NCBI GenBank assembly: GCA_016781225.1 | Contig: JADDQT010000003.1 | Span: forward strand, 1-17,172 | Direction: 5' to 3' | Source: Actinomycetota bacterium | GTDB taxonomy: Bacteria > Actinomycetota > Acidimicrobiia > Acidimicrobiales > GCA-2861595 | Length of the DNA: 17,172 nt | Part shown: positions 8,530-15,877 of the stretch, in pieces | How positions within the stretch are numbered: position 1 is the stretch's first letter | Layout: each line of letters begins with the position of its first letter | The notes under the pieces: model-generated | What the model saw: only the letters and a program-made list of their open reading frames with translations | Told to the model about the DNA's origin: nothing | Databases searched by the model: none | Translations under genes and position numbers: made by a program

Positions 8530-9567
8530 TCATCGGATGGCCTTCTCGACGGCCCGGAGGAAGACCGAGGTGTCGAGGAAGTAGTTAGGGTAGGCACGCC
8601 GTAAAGCAGCCAGTGACTCCACTGAGACCAGCACGGAGTCCTTACTGGGATCGGCGGCTATTGCGCGTTCAATCGCCATATACTCTTCAGACGCTCGTTC
8701 AAGTTCGTTGGACCGATAACCCCGGATGACAAGCGTTCTCTCAACAGGATCGAGTTCAAGCAGGAAGAAGTGAGATCCTTGAATGGAACCAGCTATACTC
8801 TCAGTGGTCTTAAGGGCCTCGCCGTACGCCCGCAGTCGAGCGAGTACGTCTAGAGCTTCAACATGATGGCGAAGTTCGTCGCGTATGGCATCCGGTTCCG
8901 ATGGCGTACCTGGAACAGTCGGAGTGTGTTCTTCGAGGGCCATCGCCGACCCCATAACAGCGAAGAACCTGAGCCACTCCTCCTCGCCTTGGCTCGACTT
9001 CAAAGCCTGTTGGATGAAGGTCCCGACCGTTTCGACAGCCGTTGCCCATGCGTGCTCTAAGCGTGATCGTAATTGGACCTCGATCTGAAGCCCATTGTAT
9101 GTTGTCTTTGCGTCGCTATAGTAGCGGTAGACCAAATGAATGCCGCGGTAACCGGAAGATTTCGGGTTCCGAAGATAGTCATTCTTCTTTATCAGAGCGT
9201 GCTTGATGCTGCTGGTTCGATACAGTTCTGCCAGCCGGTCCACTCGGTTCCGTGAGGTAAGAACCGCTCGGCAGCCGCCAATGTCCTGCATCCTCGATAA
9301 CTTCATACCGGGAAAGCGAACGATCTTTGCTTCGATAGACGAACGCCGCTTTATACGTTGGGCAATCAAAGGGTCGTCTTCCACCTGTCGTGCCTTGTTC
9401 CTCAGCGTGACTTGGAATGTGTTTAGTGGGAAGCTGTGGGACGAGCGCCAGTTATTAACGACAACTAGAGCGATTTCTCGGTCTTCGTCGGATGCTGCCG
9501 GGTCTAGGAGAGTCGGGCCTGCCGCGTCCACCACTCTTTTCGGGTATGAGGGAGTTGCCCATGCCAT
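8530..9567 (-). CDS. Single-domain RelA/SpoT-type nucleotidyltransferase protein
   Basis: A 345-residue protein with a RelA/SpoT synthetase-like fold and no hydrolase, TGS or ACT domain visible. Key blocks are the MKLSRMQDIGGCRAVL strand (about 88-103; Asp95 matches the conserved acidic residue), PKSSGYRGIHLVYRY (135-149; nucleotide-stacking Tyr140), and IEVQLRSRLEHAWA (162-175; catalytic-type Glu163). The C-terminal 170 residues are helical and unassigned. Such enzymes transfer pyrophosphate from ATP to GDP/GTP or, in toxic small alarmone synthetases, to other acceptors including tRNA; which applies here is unknown. ATG 9567 gives the family-like start MAWATPSY. A GTG at 9606 behind AGGAGGG is an alternative. 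The gene is visibly AT-richer than its neighbours, suggesting transfer, and lies downstream of the PHP gene on the same strand. Confidence 0.85.
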   Translation of the reverse strand: MAWATPSYPKRVVDAAGPTLLDPAASDEDREIALVVVNNWRSSHSFPLNTFQVTLRNKARQVEDDPLIAQRIKRRSSIEAKIVRFPGMKLSRMQDIGGCRAVLTSRNRVDRLAELYRTSSIKHALIKKNDYLRNPKSSGYRGIHLVYRYYSDAKTTYNGLQIEVQLRSRLEHAWATAVETVGTFIQQALKSSQGEEEWLRFFAVMGSAMALEEHTPTVPGTPSEPDAIRDELRHHVEALDVLARLRAYGEALKTTESIAGSIQGSHFFLLELDPVERTLVIRGYRSNELERASEEYMAIERAIAADPSKDSVLVSVESLAALRRAYPNYFLDTSVFLRAVEKAIR

Positions 9568-9672
9568 GGTCGTCCAAGGTAGGCCAATTTGAACTTCCAC
9601 CTTCACCGCCCTCCTGCCGTTTTGGTGCAAGCCCGAAGAGCGTGTTGTCTGACTACCAGGAGAGCTTGCTCC

Positions 9673-10518
9673 TCAGGACAGCCGCCGGCCGGCCAGCTCC
9701 TCGAGGGTCCGGTCGGGGACTTCGAGGTCACCCTGGCCCACGCCCACCCGCAGGTCGGGCTTGTAGGTGCCGTGGTGATCCGACCCACCTGTGACGACGA
9801 GGCCCAGGCGGCGGGCGAGGCCGGAAAGGCACTCTCGCTCCTCGGGTGAGTACCGCCCGTAGGTGCACTCCATCCCCGCCATGCCCAGCTCGGCCAGCTC
9901 CCGCATGGTCGCTTCCAGGTCGGCGTCGGCCAACTTCATGCTGAGGGGATGGGCCACGGCCGCCACCCCGCCCGACTCCCCGACCAGGCGAAGGGCTTCG
10001 GCGGGCTCCAGGCGCGTCCGCTCCACGTAGCCGGGCCGCCCGTCTCCCAGCCACTGCTCGAAGGCCTCACGCACGGACCCGACGACGCCCTTGCGCACCA
10101 GGATGGCGGCGGCGTGGGGACGACCCGCCCCCGAGCCCCTCGCCTCCTCCTGCATCTCGTCGTAGGTCACCGGCAGGCCCAGGTCCCCGAGCCGCTCGGC
10201 CAGGGCTCGGTTGCGGTGGTCGCGCACCTCTTGCAGCTCGGCGAGCTTGTCCTGGAGGGGCCCCTCGGTGGGCTCGACGAAGTACACGAGCACGTGCATG
10301 GACCCGGCCGCCGCCGGGGCAACGCAGGACAGCTCGCAGCCGGCGACCAGGGTGATCCCCAGCTCATCGGCCCTGCGTCGGGCCTCTTCGACGCCGTCCA
10401 GGCGGTCGTGGTCGGTGAGGGCGACGGCCGAGCAGCCCGCCTCGGCGGCCAGCTCCGCGATTCGCTGCGGCGCGTCCGAGCCGTCCGAGACGGTGGAATG
10501 GGTGTGGAGGTCGATCAC
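9673..10518 (-). CDS. PHP-domain metal-dependent phosphoesterase (TrpH/RNase AM-like)
   Basis: A 281-residue PHP-family protein starting at GTG 10518 (MIDLHTHSTVSDGSD). The longer in-frame start at 10599 would overlap purF and add a non-family N-terminus. Metal-binding motifs are HTH (His5, His7), LTDHD (about 35-39), a CELSC glutamate near 62, AHPLS in the middle of the chain, and GGSDHHG near the C-terminus. Members of this subgroup hydrolyse 3',5'-nucleoside bisphosphates such as pAp or trim RNA 5' ends; the substrate here is not known. It is transcribed divergently from purF across a 44-bp gap. Confidence 0.9.
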   Translation of the reverse strand: MIDLHTHSTVSDGSDAPQRIAELAAEAGCSAVALTDHDRLDGVEEARRRADELGITLVAGCELSCVAPAAAGSMHVLVYFVEPTEGPLQDKLAELQEVRDHRNRALAERLGDLGLPVTYDEMQEEARGSGAGRPHAAAILVRKGVVGSVREAFEQWLGDGRPGYVERTRLEPAEALRLVGESGGVAAVAHPLSMKLADADLEATMRELAELGMAGMECTYGRYSPEERECLSGLARRLGLVVTGGSDHHGTYKPDLRVGVGQGDLEVPDRTLEELAGRRLS

Positions 10519-10562
10519 TTTAGGCCAGGGTAGGAGACTCGTGGCGCCAGCCGGGGGGGGAC

Positions 10563-12119
10563 ATGCGCGAACATGGACCGGTGATGGAACAGCCGTCATC
10601 GGAGGCCGACGAGGACCACCCCGCCGGCGGCCGTCACCCAGGCGGCGACGGCCGCCCCAAGGAGGCCTGCGGGGTCTTCGGCATCTATGCCCCCGGCCTG
10701 CCTGTCGCCCCCCTCACCTTCGACGGCCTCTACGCCCTCCAGCACCGTGGCCAGGAATCGGCGGGTATGGCGGTGAGCGACGGGGACATGGTCACCGTCG
10801 TCAAGGACATGGGCCTGGTCACCAACGTGTTCGACGATCGCACCCTTGCGCCGCTCAAGGGCCACCTGGCCATCGGTCATACGCGGTACTCCACCACGGG
10901 CTCCAGCACGTGGCGCAACGCCCAGCCCGTGTACCGAGCGTCGGGTGAGTCGGGCTTCGCCCTTGCGCACAACGGCAACCTCACCAACACCTGGGAGCTG
11001 GCAGAGGAGGCAGGCATGCTCCCGGGCGTGGTGGCCAGTGACAGCGACCTGGTAGCCGAGCTCATAGCCGCAGCGTTCCTTCCCGACGGCCGGGAGCGCA
11101 GCGACGGCCGGGACCTCGAGGAAGCGCTCACCAGGGTGCTGCCCGCGCTGGAGGGCGCGTTCTCCTTCGTCCTCATGGACGCCGGCCACCTCATCGGTGT
11201 GCGCGACCCGAACGGCTTCCGTCCCCTGTGCCTCGGCAAGGTCGACACCGGCTGGGTGCTGGCGTCGGAGACCACCGCGCTCGACGTCATAGGTGCCCAC
11301 TTCGTGCGCGAGGTCGACCCGGGCGAGATGATCGTGGTCGACGCCACGGGCTGGCGCTCGGCTCGGCCCTTCTCACCGGGGCGGGTCAACCCGAAGCTGT
11401 GCATCTTCGAGTTCGTCTACTTCGCCCGACCGGACAGCCGCCTCTACGGCAAGGAGGTCCACGGAGCCCGGCGTCGCATGGGCGAGCTCCTGGCCCAGCA
11501 GGCGCCGGTGGTGGCCGACATGGTGATGGGTGTCCCGGACTCGGGCGTGCCCGCCGCCGAGGGCTACGCCCGCCAGAGCGGCATCCCCTACGGCCAGGGC
11601 CTGGTCAAGAACCGCTACATCGGCCGCACCTTCATCGCTCCCAGCCAGGAGATGCGCACCCAGGGGGTTCGGCGCAAGCTCAACCCTCTCCGGGACAACA
11701 TCGCCGGGAAGCGCCTGGTGGTGGTGGACGACTCCGTTGTTCGGGGCACCACCACCAAGGCCATGGTGCGCATGTTGCGCGAGGCCGGAGCGCTGGAGGT
11801 GCACCTGAGGGTGGCCCTGCCACCGATCAAGTGGCCCTGTTTCTACGGCATCGACATCGGTACCCGGGCCGAGCTGCTGGCGGCCAACATGTCCATGTCC
11901 GAGATCAAGGACCTGCTCGGCGTGGACTCGGTTGCATACCTGAACCTCGACAACCTCGAGCGCGCCATCGACGCACCCGGCGCCGGCTTCTGCACCGCCT
12001 GCCTGACCGGGGAGTACCCCACGGAGGTGCCTGCCAGGGTCACCAGGGACGTGCTCGACGGCGGCTCCACGCAGGCCAACCCCGACGACGCCAAGCTGTT
12101 CACCGATACGGGTGTCTGA
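10563..12119 (+). CDS. purF: Amidophosphoribosyltransferase PurF
   Basis: A 518-residue first-step enzyme of purine synthesis, converting PRPP plus glutamine to phosphoribosylamine. Cys36 in KEACGVFGIYAPG is the N-terminal nucleophile exposed after propeptide cleavage; GHTRYSTTGSS and HNGNLTN complete the glutaminase domain. The PRPP loop VVVDDSVVRGTTTKAM is at about residue 386. Four cysteines, in LCIFEFVYFARPDS, KWPCFYG and FCTACLTGEYP, match the 4Fe-4S ligands of the Bacillus-type enzyme, so an oxygen-sensitive cluster is expected. ATG 10563 follows a G-rich stretch; ATG 10584 is an alternative with a propeptide seven residues shorter. The stop overlaps the purM start by eight bases. Confidence 0.96.
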   Translation: MREHGPVMEQPSSEADEDHPAGGRHPGGDGRPKEACGVFGIYAPGLPVAPLTFDGLYALQHRGQESAGMAVSDGDMVTVVKDMGLVTNVFDDRTLAPLKGHLAIGHTRYSTTGSSTWRNAQPVYRASGESGFALAHNGNLTNTWELAEEAGMLPGVVASDSDLVAELIAAAFLPDGRERSDGRDLEEALTRVLPALEGAFSFVLMDAGHLIGVRDPNGFRPLCLGKVDTGWVLASETTALDVIGAHFVREVDPGEMIVVDATGWRSARPFSPGRVNPKLCIFEFVYFARPDSRLYGKEVHGARRRMGELLAQQAPVVADMVMGVPDSGVPAAEGYARQSGIPYGQGLVKNRYIGRTFIAPSQEMRTQGVRRKLNPLRDNIAGKRLVVVDDSVVRGTTTKAMVRMLREAGALEVHLRVALPPIKWPCFYGIDIGTRAELLAANMSMSEIKDLLGVDSVAYLNLDNLERAIDAPGAGFCTACLTGEYPTEVPARVTRDVLDGGSTQANPDDAKLFTDTGV

Positions 12120-13206
12120 GGCCGAGCCGGACCGGCAGGGCCTCGAGCAGCCAGGTCCCCCGCAGGACGGGCCGGGAGCCACCTACGCCCGAGCGGGCGT
12201 CGACCTGGCGGCGGCCGAGCAGGCGCTGGACCGGATCCGGGGCAAGGTCCGCTCCACCTTCCGGCCGGAGGTCATAGGCGACGTCGGGGGCTTCGGGGGC
12301 TTGTTCGCCTTCGACAAGGACCGCTACCGCCACCCGGTGCTCGTGGGATCCACCGACGGTGTGGGCACAAAGGCCCTGATCGCCCAGGCGGCCGGGCGGT
12401 TCACCACCATCGGTATCGACCTGGTGGCCATGTGCGTGGACGACCTGGTGTGCCACGGTGCCGAGCCGCTGATCTTCCTCGACTACATCGCCGTCGGCCG
12501 CCTCGACCCGGGCCATGTCGAGGATCTGGTGGAAGGGGTGGCCGAGGGTTGCCGCCAGGCCGGCTGCGCCCTCATCGGTGGCGAGATGGCCGAGCATCCC
12601 GGTGCCATGGAACCGGGCCAGTTCGACCTGGTCGGCTTCGCCGTGGGCGTGGCCGAGCGCGACCGGGTCGTCACCGGCGCAGGACTCGAGCCGGGTGACG
12701 TGCTGATCGGCCTGCCCTCGCCGGGACTTCGCTCCAACGGTTACTCACTGGCCCGTCACGTGTTTTTCGATGTCGCCGGCCGCTCGCTGGACGACCCTTC
12801 ATACCCGGGCGCGCACCACTCATTGGCCGACGAGCTCCTGATGCCGTCCAGGATCTACGCCCCGGCGGTCACCGCCCTCTTGAAGTCGGTCGACGTGCGA
12901 GCCGTCGCCCACATCACCGGCGGGGGTATCCCCGCCAAGCTGGGCCGAGTTCTGCCGGGGAACCGCGACGCGGTTGTGAGCTCCGCCACATGGGAGCGCC
13001 CACCGGTCTTCGACGAGATCCAGCACCTTGGAAACGTGGCCCCCGACGAGATGGCACGGGTGTTCAACCTGGGGCTGGGCATGATCGTCGCCGTGGGTTC
13101 GGAGGGCGCCTTCCGGGCCCTGGACGTGCTGCGCCAGTGTGGCCACCGGGCCGTGCGCGTCGGTGAGATCGTGGCCGGTAGCGGGCAGGTCCTCCTGGAG
13201 CCTTGA
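12112..13206 (+). CDS. purM: Phosphoribosylformylglycinamidine cyclo-ligase PurM
   Basis: A 364-residue AIR synthetase, which closes the imidazole ring of FGAM using ATP. GTG 12112 overlaps the end of purF, so translation is coupled. Motifs are TYARAGVD near residues 24-31, the STDGVGTKALI nucleotide loop (about 80-90), DDLVCHGAEPLIFLDY (110-125), GGEMAEHPG, LPSPGLRSNGYSLARH and HITGGGIPAKLGRVLP. The N-terminal 20 residues are a disordered-looking, proline-rich extension. The same AIRS fold recurs twice in the PurL encoded upstream. Confidence 0.96.
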   Translation: MSEAEPDRQGLEQPGPPQDGPGATYARAGVDLAAAEQALDRIRGKVRSTFRPEVIGDVGGFGGLFAFDKDRYRHPVLVGSTDGVGTKALIAQAAGRFTTIGIDLVAMCVDDLVCHGAEPLIFLDYIAVGRLDPGHVEDLVEGVAEGCRQAGCALIGGEMAEHPGAMEPGQFDLVGFAVGVAERDRVVTGAGLEPGDVLIGLPSPGLRSNGYSLARHVFFDVAGRSLDDPSYPGAHHSLADELLMPSRIYAPAVTALLKSVDVRAVAHITGGGIPAKLGRVLPGNRDAVVSSATWERPPVFDEIQHLGNVAPDEMARVFNLGLGMIVAVGSEGAFRALDVLRQCGHRAVRVGEIVAGSGQVLLEP

Positions 13207-13225
13207 GCTCCTGTACTACTGGATC

Positions 13226-13960
13226 ATGACTGCCATCGAGGGGGTGACCTTCGACTACTGGAACACGCTGGTCTACGAGGTGCGCGGCCACTTGCGGGGC
13301 CGGCGGCTGGAGGCGTGGTCCGGCCTGCTCGAGGAGGCCGGGTTCGCCCACGAGCGGGTTCAGCTCGAGGCCGTGTACGACGCCGCCTGGGAGGCATACC
13401 AGGCCTCGTGGCGAGCCAACCAGCAGTTCTGTTCCGCCGAAGCCGCCGAGCACTGCGTGGAGCAGCTCGGCTTCGAGGTCCCGCCCGGCGTGCGCGCCGA
13501 GCTGGTCGATGCCTTCGGCCGGGCCGGCCAGGAGGCCGAGCTTCACCTGGCCGAGGGGACCGAGGATTGCCTGCGTACGCTCAAGAAGGCGGGCCTCAAG
13601 CTCGGGATCATCTGCGACGTGGGCTTCACGTCCTCCGCCATGCTCCGCGACCACCTGATCCGCCACGGCGTGCTGCCCCTGTTCGACCACTGGTCGTTCT
13701 CCGACGAGGTGGGCGCCTACAAGCCGGCTCCGGCCATCTTCGAGCACGCGCTGGAGGGCCTGGGTGGTCCGGTGCCAGAAAGGGTCGCCCACGTCGGCGA
13801 CCTGCGCCGCACGGACGTGGCCGGCGCCCTGGCCATGGGCATGGTGTCCGTCCGCTACACGGGCATCAACGACGACGATTCCGAGCCCGAGCCGGAGGCC
13901 CACCACGTCGTCACCCACCACTCCGAGCTGCCGGGCGTCCTGGGCATCACGCCGGTCTGA
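13226..13960 (+). CDS. HAD-superfamily hydrolase
   Basis: A 244-residue HAD protein. ATG 13226 gives MTAIEGVTFDYWNTLV; the longer frame to 13139 runs inside purM. Nucleophile Asp10 lies in TFDYWNTL; the +2 residue is Trp instead of the usual Asp, as in haloacid-dehalogenase-like and some phosphatase members. Motif II is the CDVGFTSS segment, motif III the Lys in YKPAPAIFEHAL, and motif IV HVGDLRRTDVAGA. A helical cap lies between residues of about 20 and 110. It follows purM by 19 bp and may share its transcript. The substrate is unknown; a role in cleaning nucleotide or sugar phosphates is only suggested by the location. Confidence 0.85.
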   Translation: MTAIEGVTFDYWNTLVYEVRGHLRGRRLEAWSGLLEEAGFAHERVQLEAVYDAAWEAYQASWRANQQFCSAEAAEHCVEQLGFEVPPGVRAELVDAFGRAGQEAELHLAEGTEDCLRTLKKAGLKLGIICDVGFTSSAMLRDHLIRHGVLPLFDHWSFSDEVGAYKPAPAIFEHALEGLGGPVPERVAHVGDLRRTDVAGALAMGMVSVRYTGINDDDSEPEPEAHHVVTHHSELPGVLGITPV

Positions 13961-14010
13961 GGTCAGCCCGGCTGGTCGGAGCAGCCGGGGGGGAAGGTCA
14001 GCCCGGCTGG
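13961..14010. repeat. 15-bp direct repeat and hairpins between convergent genes
   Basis: GGTCAGCCCGGCTGG occurs at 13961-13975 and again at 13996-14010, the second copy covering the stop codon of the DUF3817 gene. CCGGCT (13968-13973) pairs with AGCCGG (13983-13988), and CAGCCGGG (13982-13989) with CCCGGCTG (14002-14009). This makes competing GC-rich hairpins in the narrow space where two genes converge. It probably serves as a two-way terminator, although no T tract is present. Confidence 0.5.
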
Positions 14011-14333
14011 GAGGAGCCGCTCAGCTGGGGCTCGGTCAGGTGGCGTCCGGCCCAGAAGCCGCCGAAGGGCACCGCGGAGGCAAGGATCACCAGGATGGTG
14101 CGCCCGAGGCCCCATCCCTGGCCCTCCCGGATGCGCAGCACCAGGTACAGGTACACCAGGAAGGCGACGCCGTGGATGGGCCCGAAGGCGCTGACGAGGC
14201 TCTCCGGCCCGTCGAGGACCCTCTTCACGAACACCGCCGCCAGGAGCACCAGGAAGGTGGCCGCCTCGATGTAGGCCACCAGCCGGAACGCGCCCGTCAG
14301 GCCGCGGAAGCTGTTGGCCGGGGTCGTCGCCAT
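13998..14333 (-). CDS. DUF3817 family membrane protein
   Basis: A 111-residue integral membrane protein with three hydrophobic segments at about residues 16-37, 50-67 and 79-96. It has the FRLVAYIEA start, GPIHGVAFLVYLYLVL middle and VPFGGFWAGRHL end typical of the DUF3817 family found widely in actinobacteria. The Glu of YIEA and the His of GPIHG are the polar positions within the membrane parts. Function is not established. It is convergent with the HAD gene and divergent from znuA; its 3' end lies in a short direct repeat. Confidence 0.85.
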   Translation of the reverse strand: MATTPANSFRGLTGAFRLVAYIEAATFLVLLAAVFVKRVLDGPESLVSAFGPIHGVAFLVYLYLVLRIREGQGWGLGRTILVILASAVPFGGFWAGRHLTEPQLSGSSQPG

Positions 14334-14376
14334 CGACCGACGAGTATGTCGCCGAGCCCTGGTCTCTGCTAAATTT

Positions 14377-14391
14377 TAGGAATCGTTCCCA
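14377..14391. promoter_or_regulatory. Zur-box-like palindrome in the znuA promoter
   Basis: TAGGAATCGTTCCCA is an imperfect palindrome (arms TxGGAA and TTCCxA around TCG) of the kind bound by actinobacterial Zur, whose sites have the general form TGAAAATCGTTTTCA. It lies 28 bases before the znuA ATG and next to an A/T-rich TAAATTTT stretch (14370-14377) that could be the -10. Zur with zinc bound here would block znuA transcription. The call rests on resemblance and context; a zur-type gene is about 1.1 kb away. Confidence 0.6.
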
Positions 14392-14419
14392 TTGTCATTC
14401 TTCGGACGAAGGGCCTCTC

Positions 14420-15400
14420 ATGCGAAGATTTGCCCTGGTGCTGGCTTCGGCACTGTCCCTGGCTGCCGTCGCCTGCGGGGACGGCGAGAGTTCGGGGGAC
14501 CGAGGGGATACCGAGTTGCAGGTCTTGGCCAGCTTCTACCCCGTCGCCGAGGCTGTGGGCCGCGTGGCTGGGGGGCGCGCCGAAGTCACCAACCTCACGC
14601 CGGCGGGGACCGAGCCCCACGACCTCGAGCTCACCCCTCGCCAGGTGGACCAGCTCGAGGACGCGGACCTCGTCCTGTACCTGGGTGGCGGTTTCCAGCC
14701 CGCCCTCGAGAAGGTCGCCTCTCGCCGAAAGGGGGCCAAGGTCGACCTCCTGCAGGCCCTCCCGCTCGAGAAGGGTGCCGTCGAGGCCGGAGAGGCCGAG
14801 GAGCACGCCGGGGAGGCCGAGGAGCATGCCGGGGAGGAAGCCGGTGGCAAACAGGGAGAGAAGGGGGAGGCCGGCCTCGATCCCCACTTCTGGCTGGACC
14901 CTGCTCTCATGGAGAAAGCCGTCGAGCGCATCCAGCAGGCCCTCGTCGAAGCACGGCCGGCGGACCGAGCGGCATTCGAGCGCAACGCCGCAACCTACCG
15001 GGCGGAGCTGTCCGAGCTGGACGGCAGGTACAGGACGGCACTTTCCGCCTGCCGGCGCAAGGAGCTCGTCACCTCGCACGCCGCGTTCCACTACCTCGCC
15101 AAGCGCTACGGGCTGTCACAGGAGCCGATCGCCGGGCTGTCGCCGGAAGCTGAGCCCGACCCCCGTCGGTTGGCCGAGCTCACTGATCTGGTACGCCGGC
15201 GCAACGCAACCACCATCTTCTACGAGACCCTGGTGTCGCCCGAGGTGGCCGAGACCCTGGCCCGCCAGACAGGCACCAAGACAGCCGTGCTGAACCCGCT
15301 CGAGGGGCTGACCACCGACCAGGTGGACAAGGGGGCGAGCTACGTCAGCGTCATGGACGAGAACCTCACCGCCTTGAAGGACGCCCTCGCCTGCGGCTGA
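14420..15400 (+). CDS. znuA: Zinc ABC transporter substrate-binding lipoprotein ZnuA
   Basis: A 326-residue cluster A-I solute-binding protein. Residues 1-18 form a signal peptide ending in a relaxed lipobox with acylated Cys19. Expected metal ligands are His67 in TEPHDLEL, His156 in LDPHFWLD, a His of TSHAAFHYLAKRYGL (about 218-232) and an acidic residue late in the chain; VSVMDENL ends the protein. The mobile loop near the metal site (about 120-152) is rich in Glu, Gly and two His and contains a repeated GEAEEHA unit, as in zinc rather than manganese binders. AAGGG lies eight bases before the ATG. No znuB or znuC follows, so the permease and ATPase must be encoded elsewhere. It is likely Zur-repressed through the box upstream. 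Confidence 0.9.
   Translation: MRRFALVLASALSLAAVACGDGESSGDRGDTELQVLASFYPVAEAVGRVAGGRAEVTNLTPAGTEPHDLELTPRQVDQLEDADLVLYLGGGFQPALEKVASRRKGAKVDLLQALPLEKGAVEAGEAEEHAGEAEEHAGEEAGGKQGEKGEAGLDPHFWLDPALMEKAVERIQQALVEARPADRAAFERNAATYRAELSELDGRYRTALSACRRKELVTSHAAFHYLAKRYGLSQEPIAGLSPEAEPDPRRLAELTDLVRRRNATTIFYETLVSPEVAETLARQTGTKTAVLNPLEGLTTDQVDKGASYVSVMDENLTALKDALACG
14789..14830 (+). repeat. 21-bp in-frame tandem repeat inside znuA
   Basis: Two adjacent 21-base units (14789-14809 and 14810-14830) differ by two bases and each encode GEAEEHA, in the charged loop of ZnuA that is thought to gather or sense zinc. Copy-number change by slippage would alter the number of His/Glu ligands without breaking the frame. 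Confidence 0.7.
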
Positions 15401-15413
15401 AGGAATGGTTCCC
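15401..15413. promoter_or_regulatory. Second Zur-box-like sequence after znuA
   Basis: AGGAATGGTTCCC follows the znuA stop codon directly and differs at a single base from AGGAATCGTTCCC in the znuA promoter site. It lies between the converging 3' ends of znuA and zur, where no promoter for a recognised gene is expected. It may be a chance match, an intragenic or antisense control point, or a second binding site. Confidence 0.35.
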
Positions 15414-15428
15414 GGCCGCCGTCCTTGG

Positions 15429-15857
15429 TCACCGGCAGCCGGAGCAGTGACCCACGAGGTCGATGCGGTGCTCCATCACGGCGAAGCCGGTCTCCTCGGC
15501 CGCCAGCTCGGCTGCGGCCGCCAGCGCCCGCTCCAGCCGGGGGACAGCCTGCACGTCGGCCACCGTGCCGCAGCTCACGCAATGGAGGTGGTGATGGTGG
15601 CCCCTCAGGTGCTCGGCCAGCTCGAAGCGTCCCATGTCGTCGGTTCCCGTCACCCGCCGGACCACACCTGCATCGATGAGGACGGTAAGGCTCCGGTACG
15701 CCGAGCTCTGGGGCACGGCGGATCCCGAGGCGGCGAGGATCTCGGGGACGGTGAGAGGCCGGTCGGCACCGGCAAGGACCTCCACGAGGGCCCGGCGCCC
15801 GCGCGTGTAGCGCTGGTCGACTCGATCCAGCCCGGCCGCCGCCTCCTCGTGAGGCAC
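15429..15857 (-). CDS. zur: Zur-type Fur-family zinc uptake regulator
   Basis: A Fur-family repressor of 142 residues from GTG 15857, which has GAGGAG nine bases upstream. A TTG at 15893, which would overlap the preceding gene by 16 bases, is an alternative and gives 154 residues. The DNA-binding part is RYTRGRRALVEVL...PLTVPEILAASGSAVPQSSAYRSL, with the winged-helix recognition segment. The dimerisation part has the metal motif RGHHHHLHCVSCG and two CxxC pairs (Cys93/Cys96 and Cys138/Cys141 in HCSGCR) for structural zinc. With zinc it should repress uptake genes such as znuA. It is last in an operon with an smtB-type gene and a His-rich peptide gene, an extension of the smtB-zur pair known in mycobacteria. 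Confidence 0.9.
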   Translation of the reverse strand: MPHEEAAAGLDRVDQRYTRGRRALVEVLAGADRPLTVPEILAASGSAVPQSSAYRSLTVLIDAGVVRRVTGTDDMGRFELAEHLRGHHHHLHCVSCGTVADVQAVPRLERALAAAAELAAEETGFAVMEHRIDLVGHCSGCR

Positions 15858-15877
15858 GGCCAGTGGCTCCTCGGCGC

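Noticed and set aside
10519..10599. N-terminal extension of the PHP gene to ATG 10599
   Set aside because: It would overlap the purF start region on the other strand and adds 27 residues without family resemblance; GTG 10518 starts right at the conserved IDLHTHS strand.
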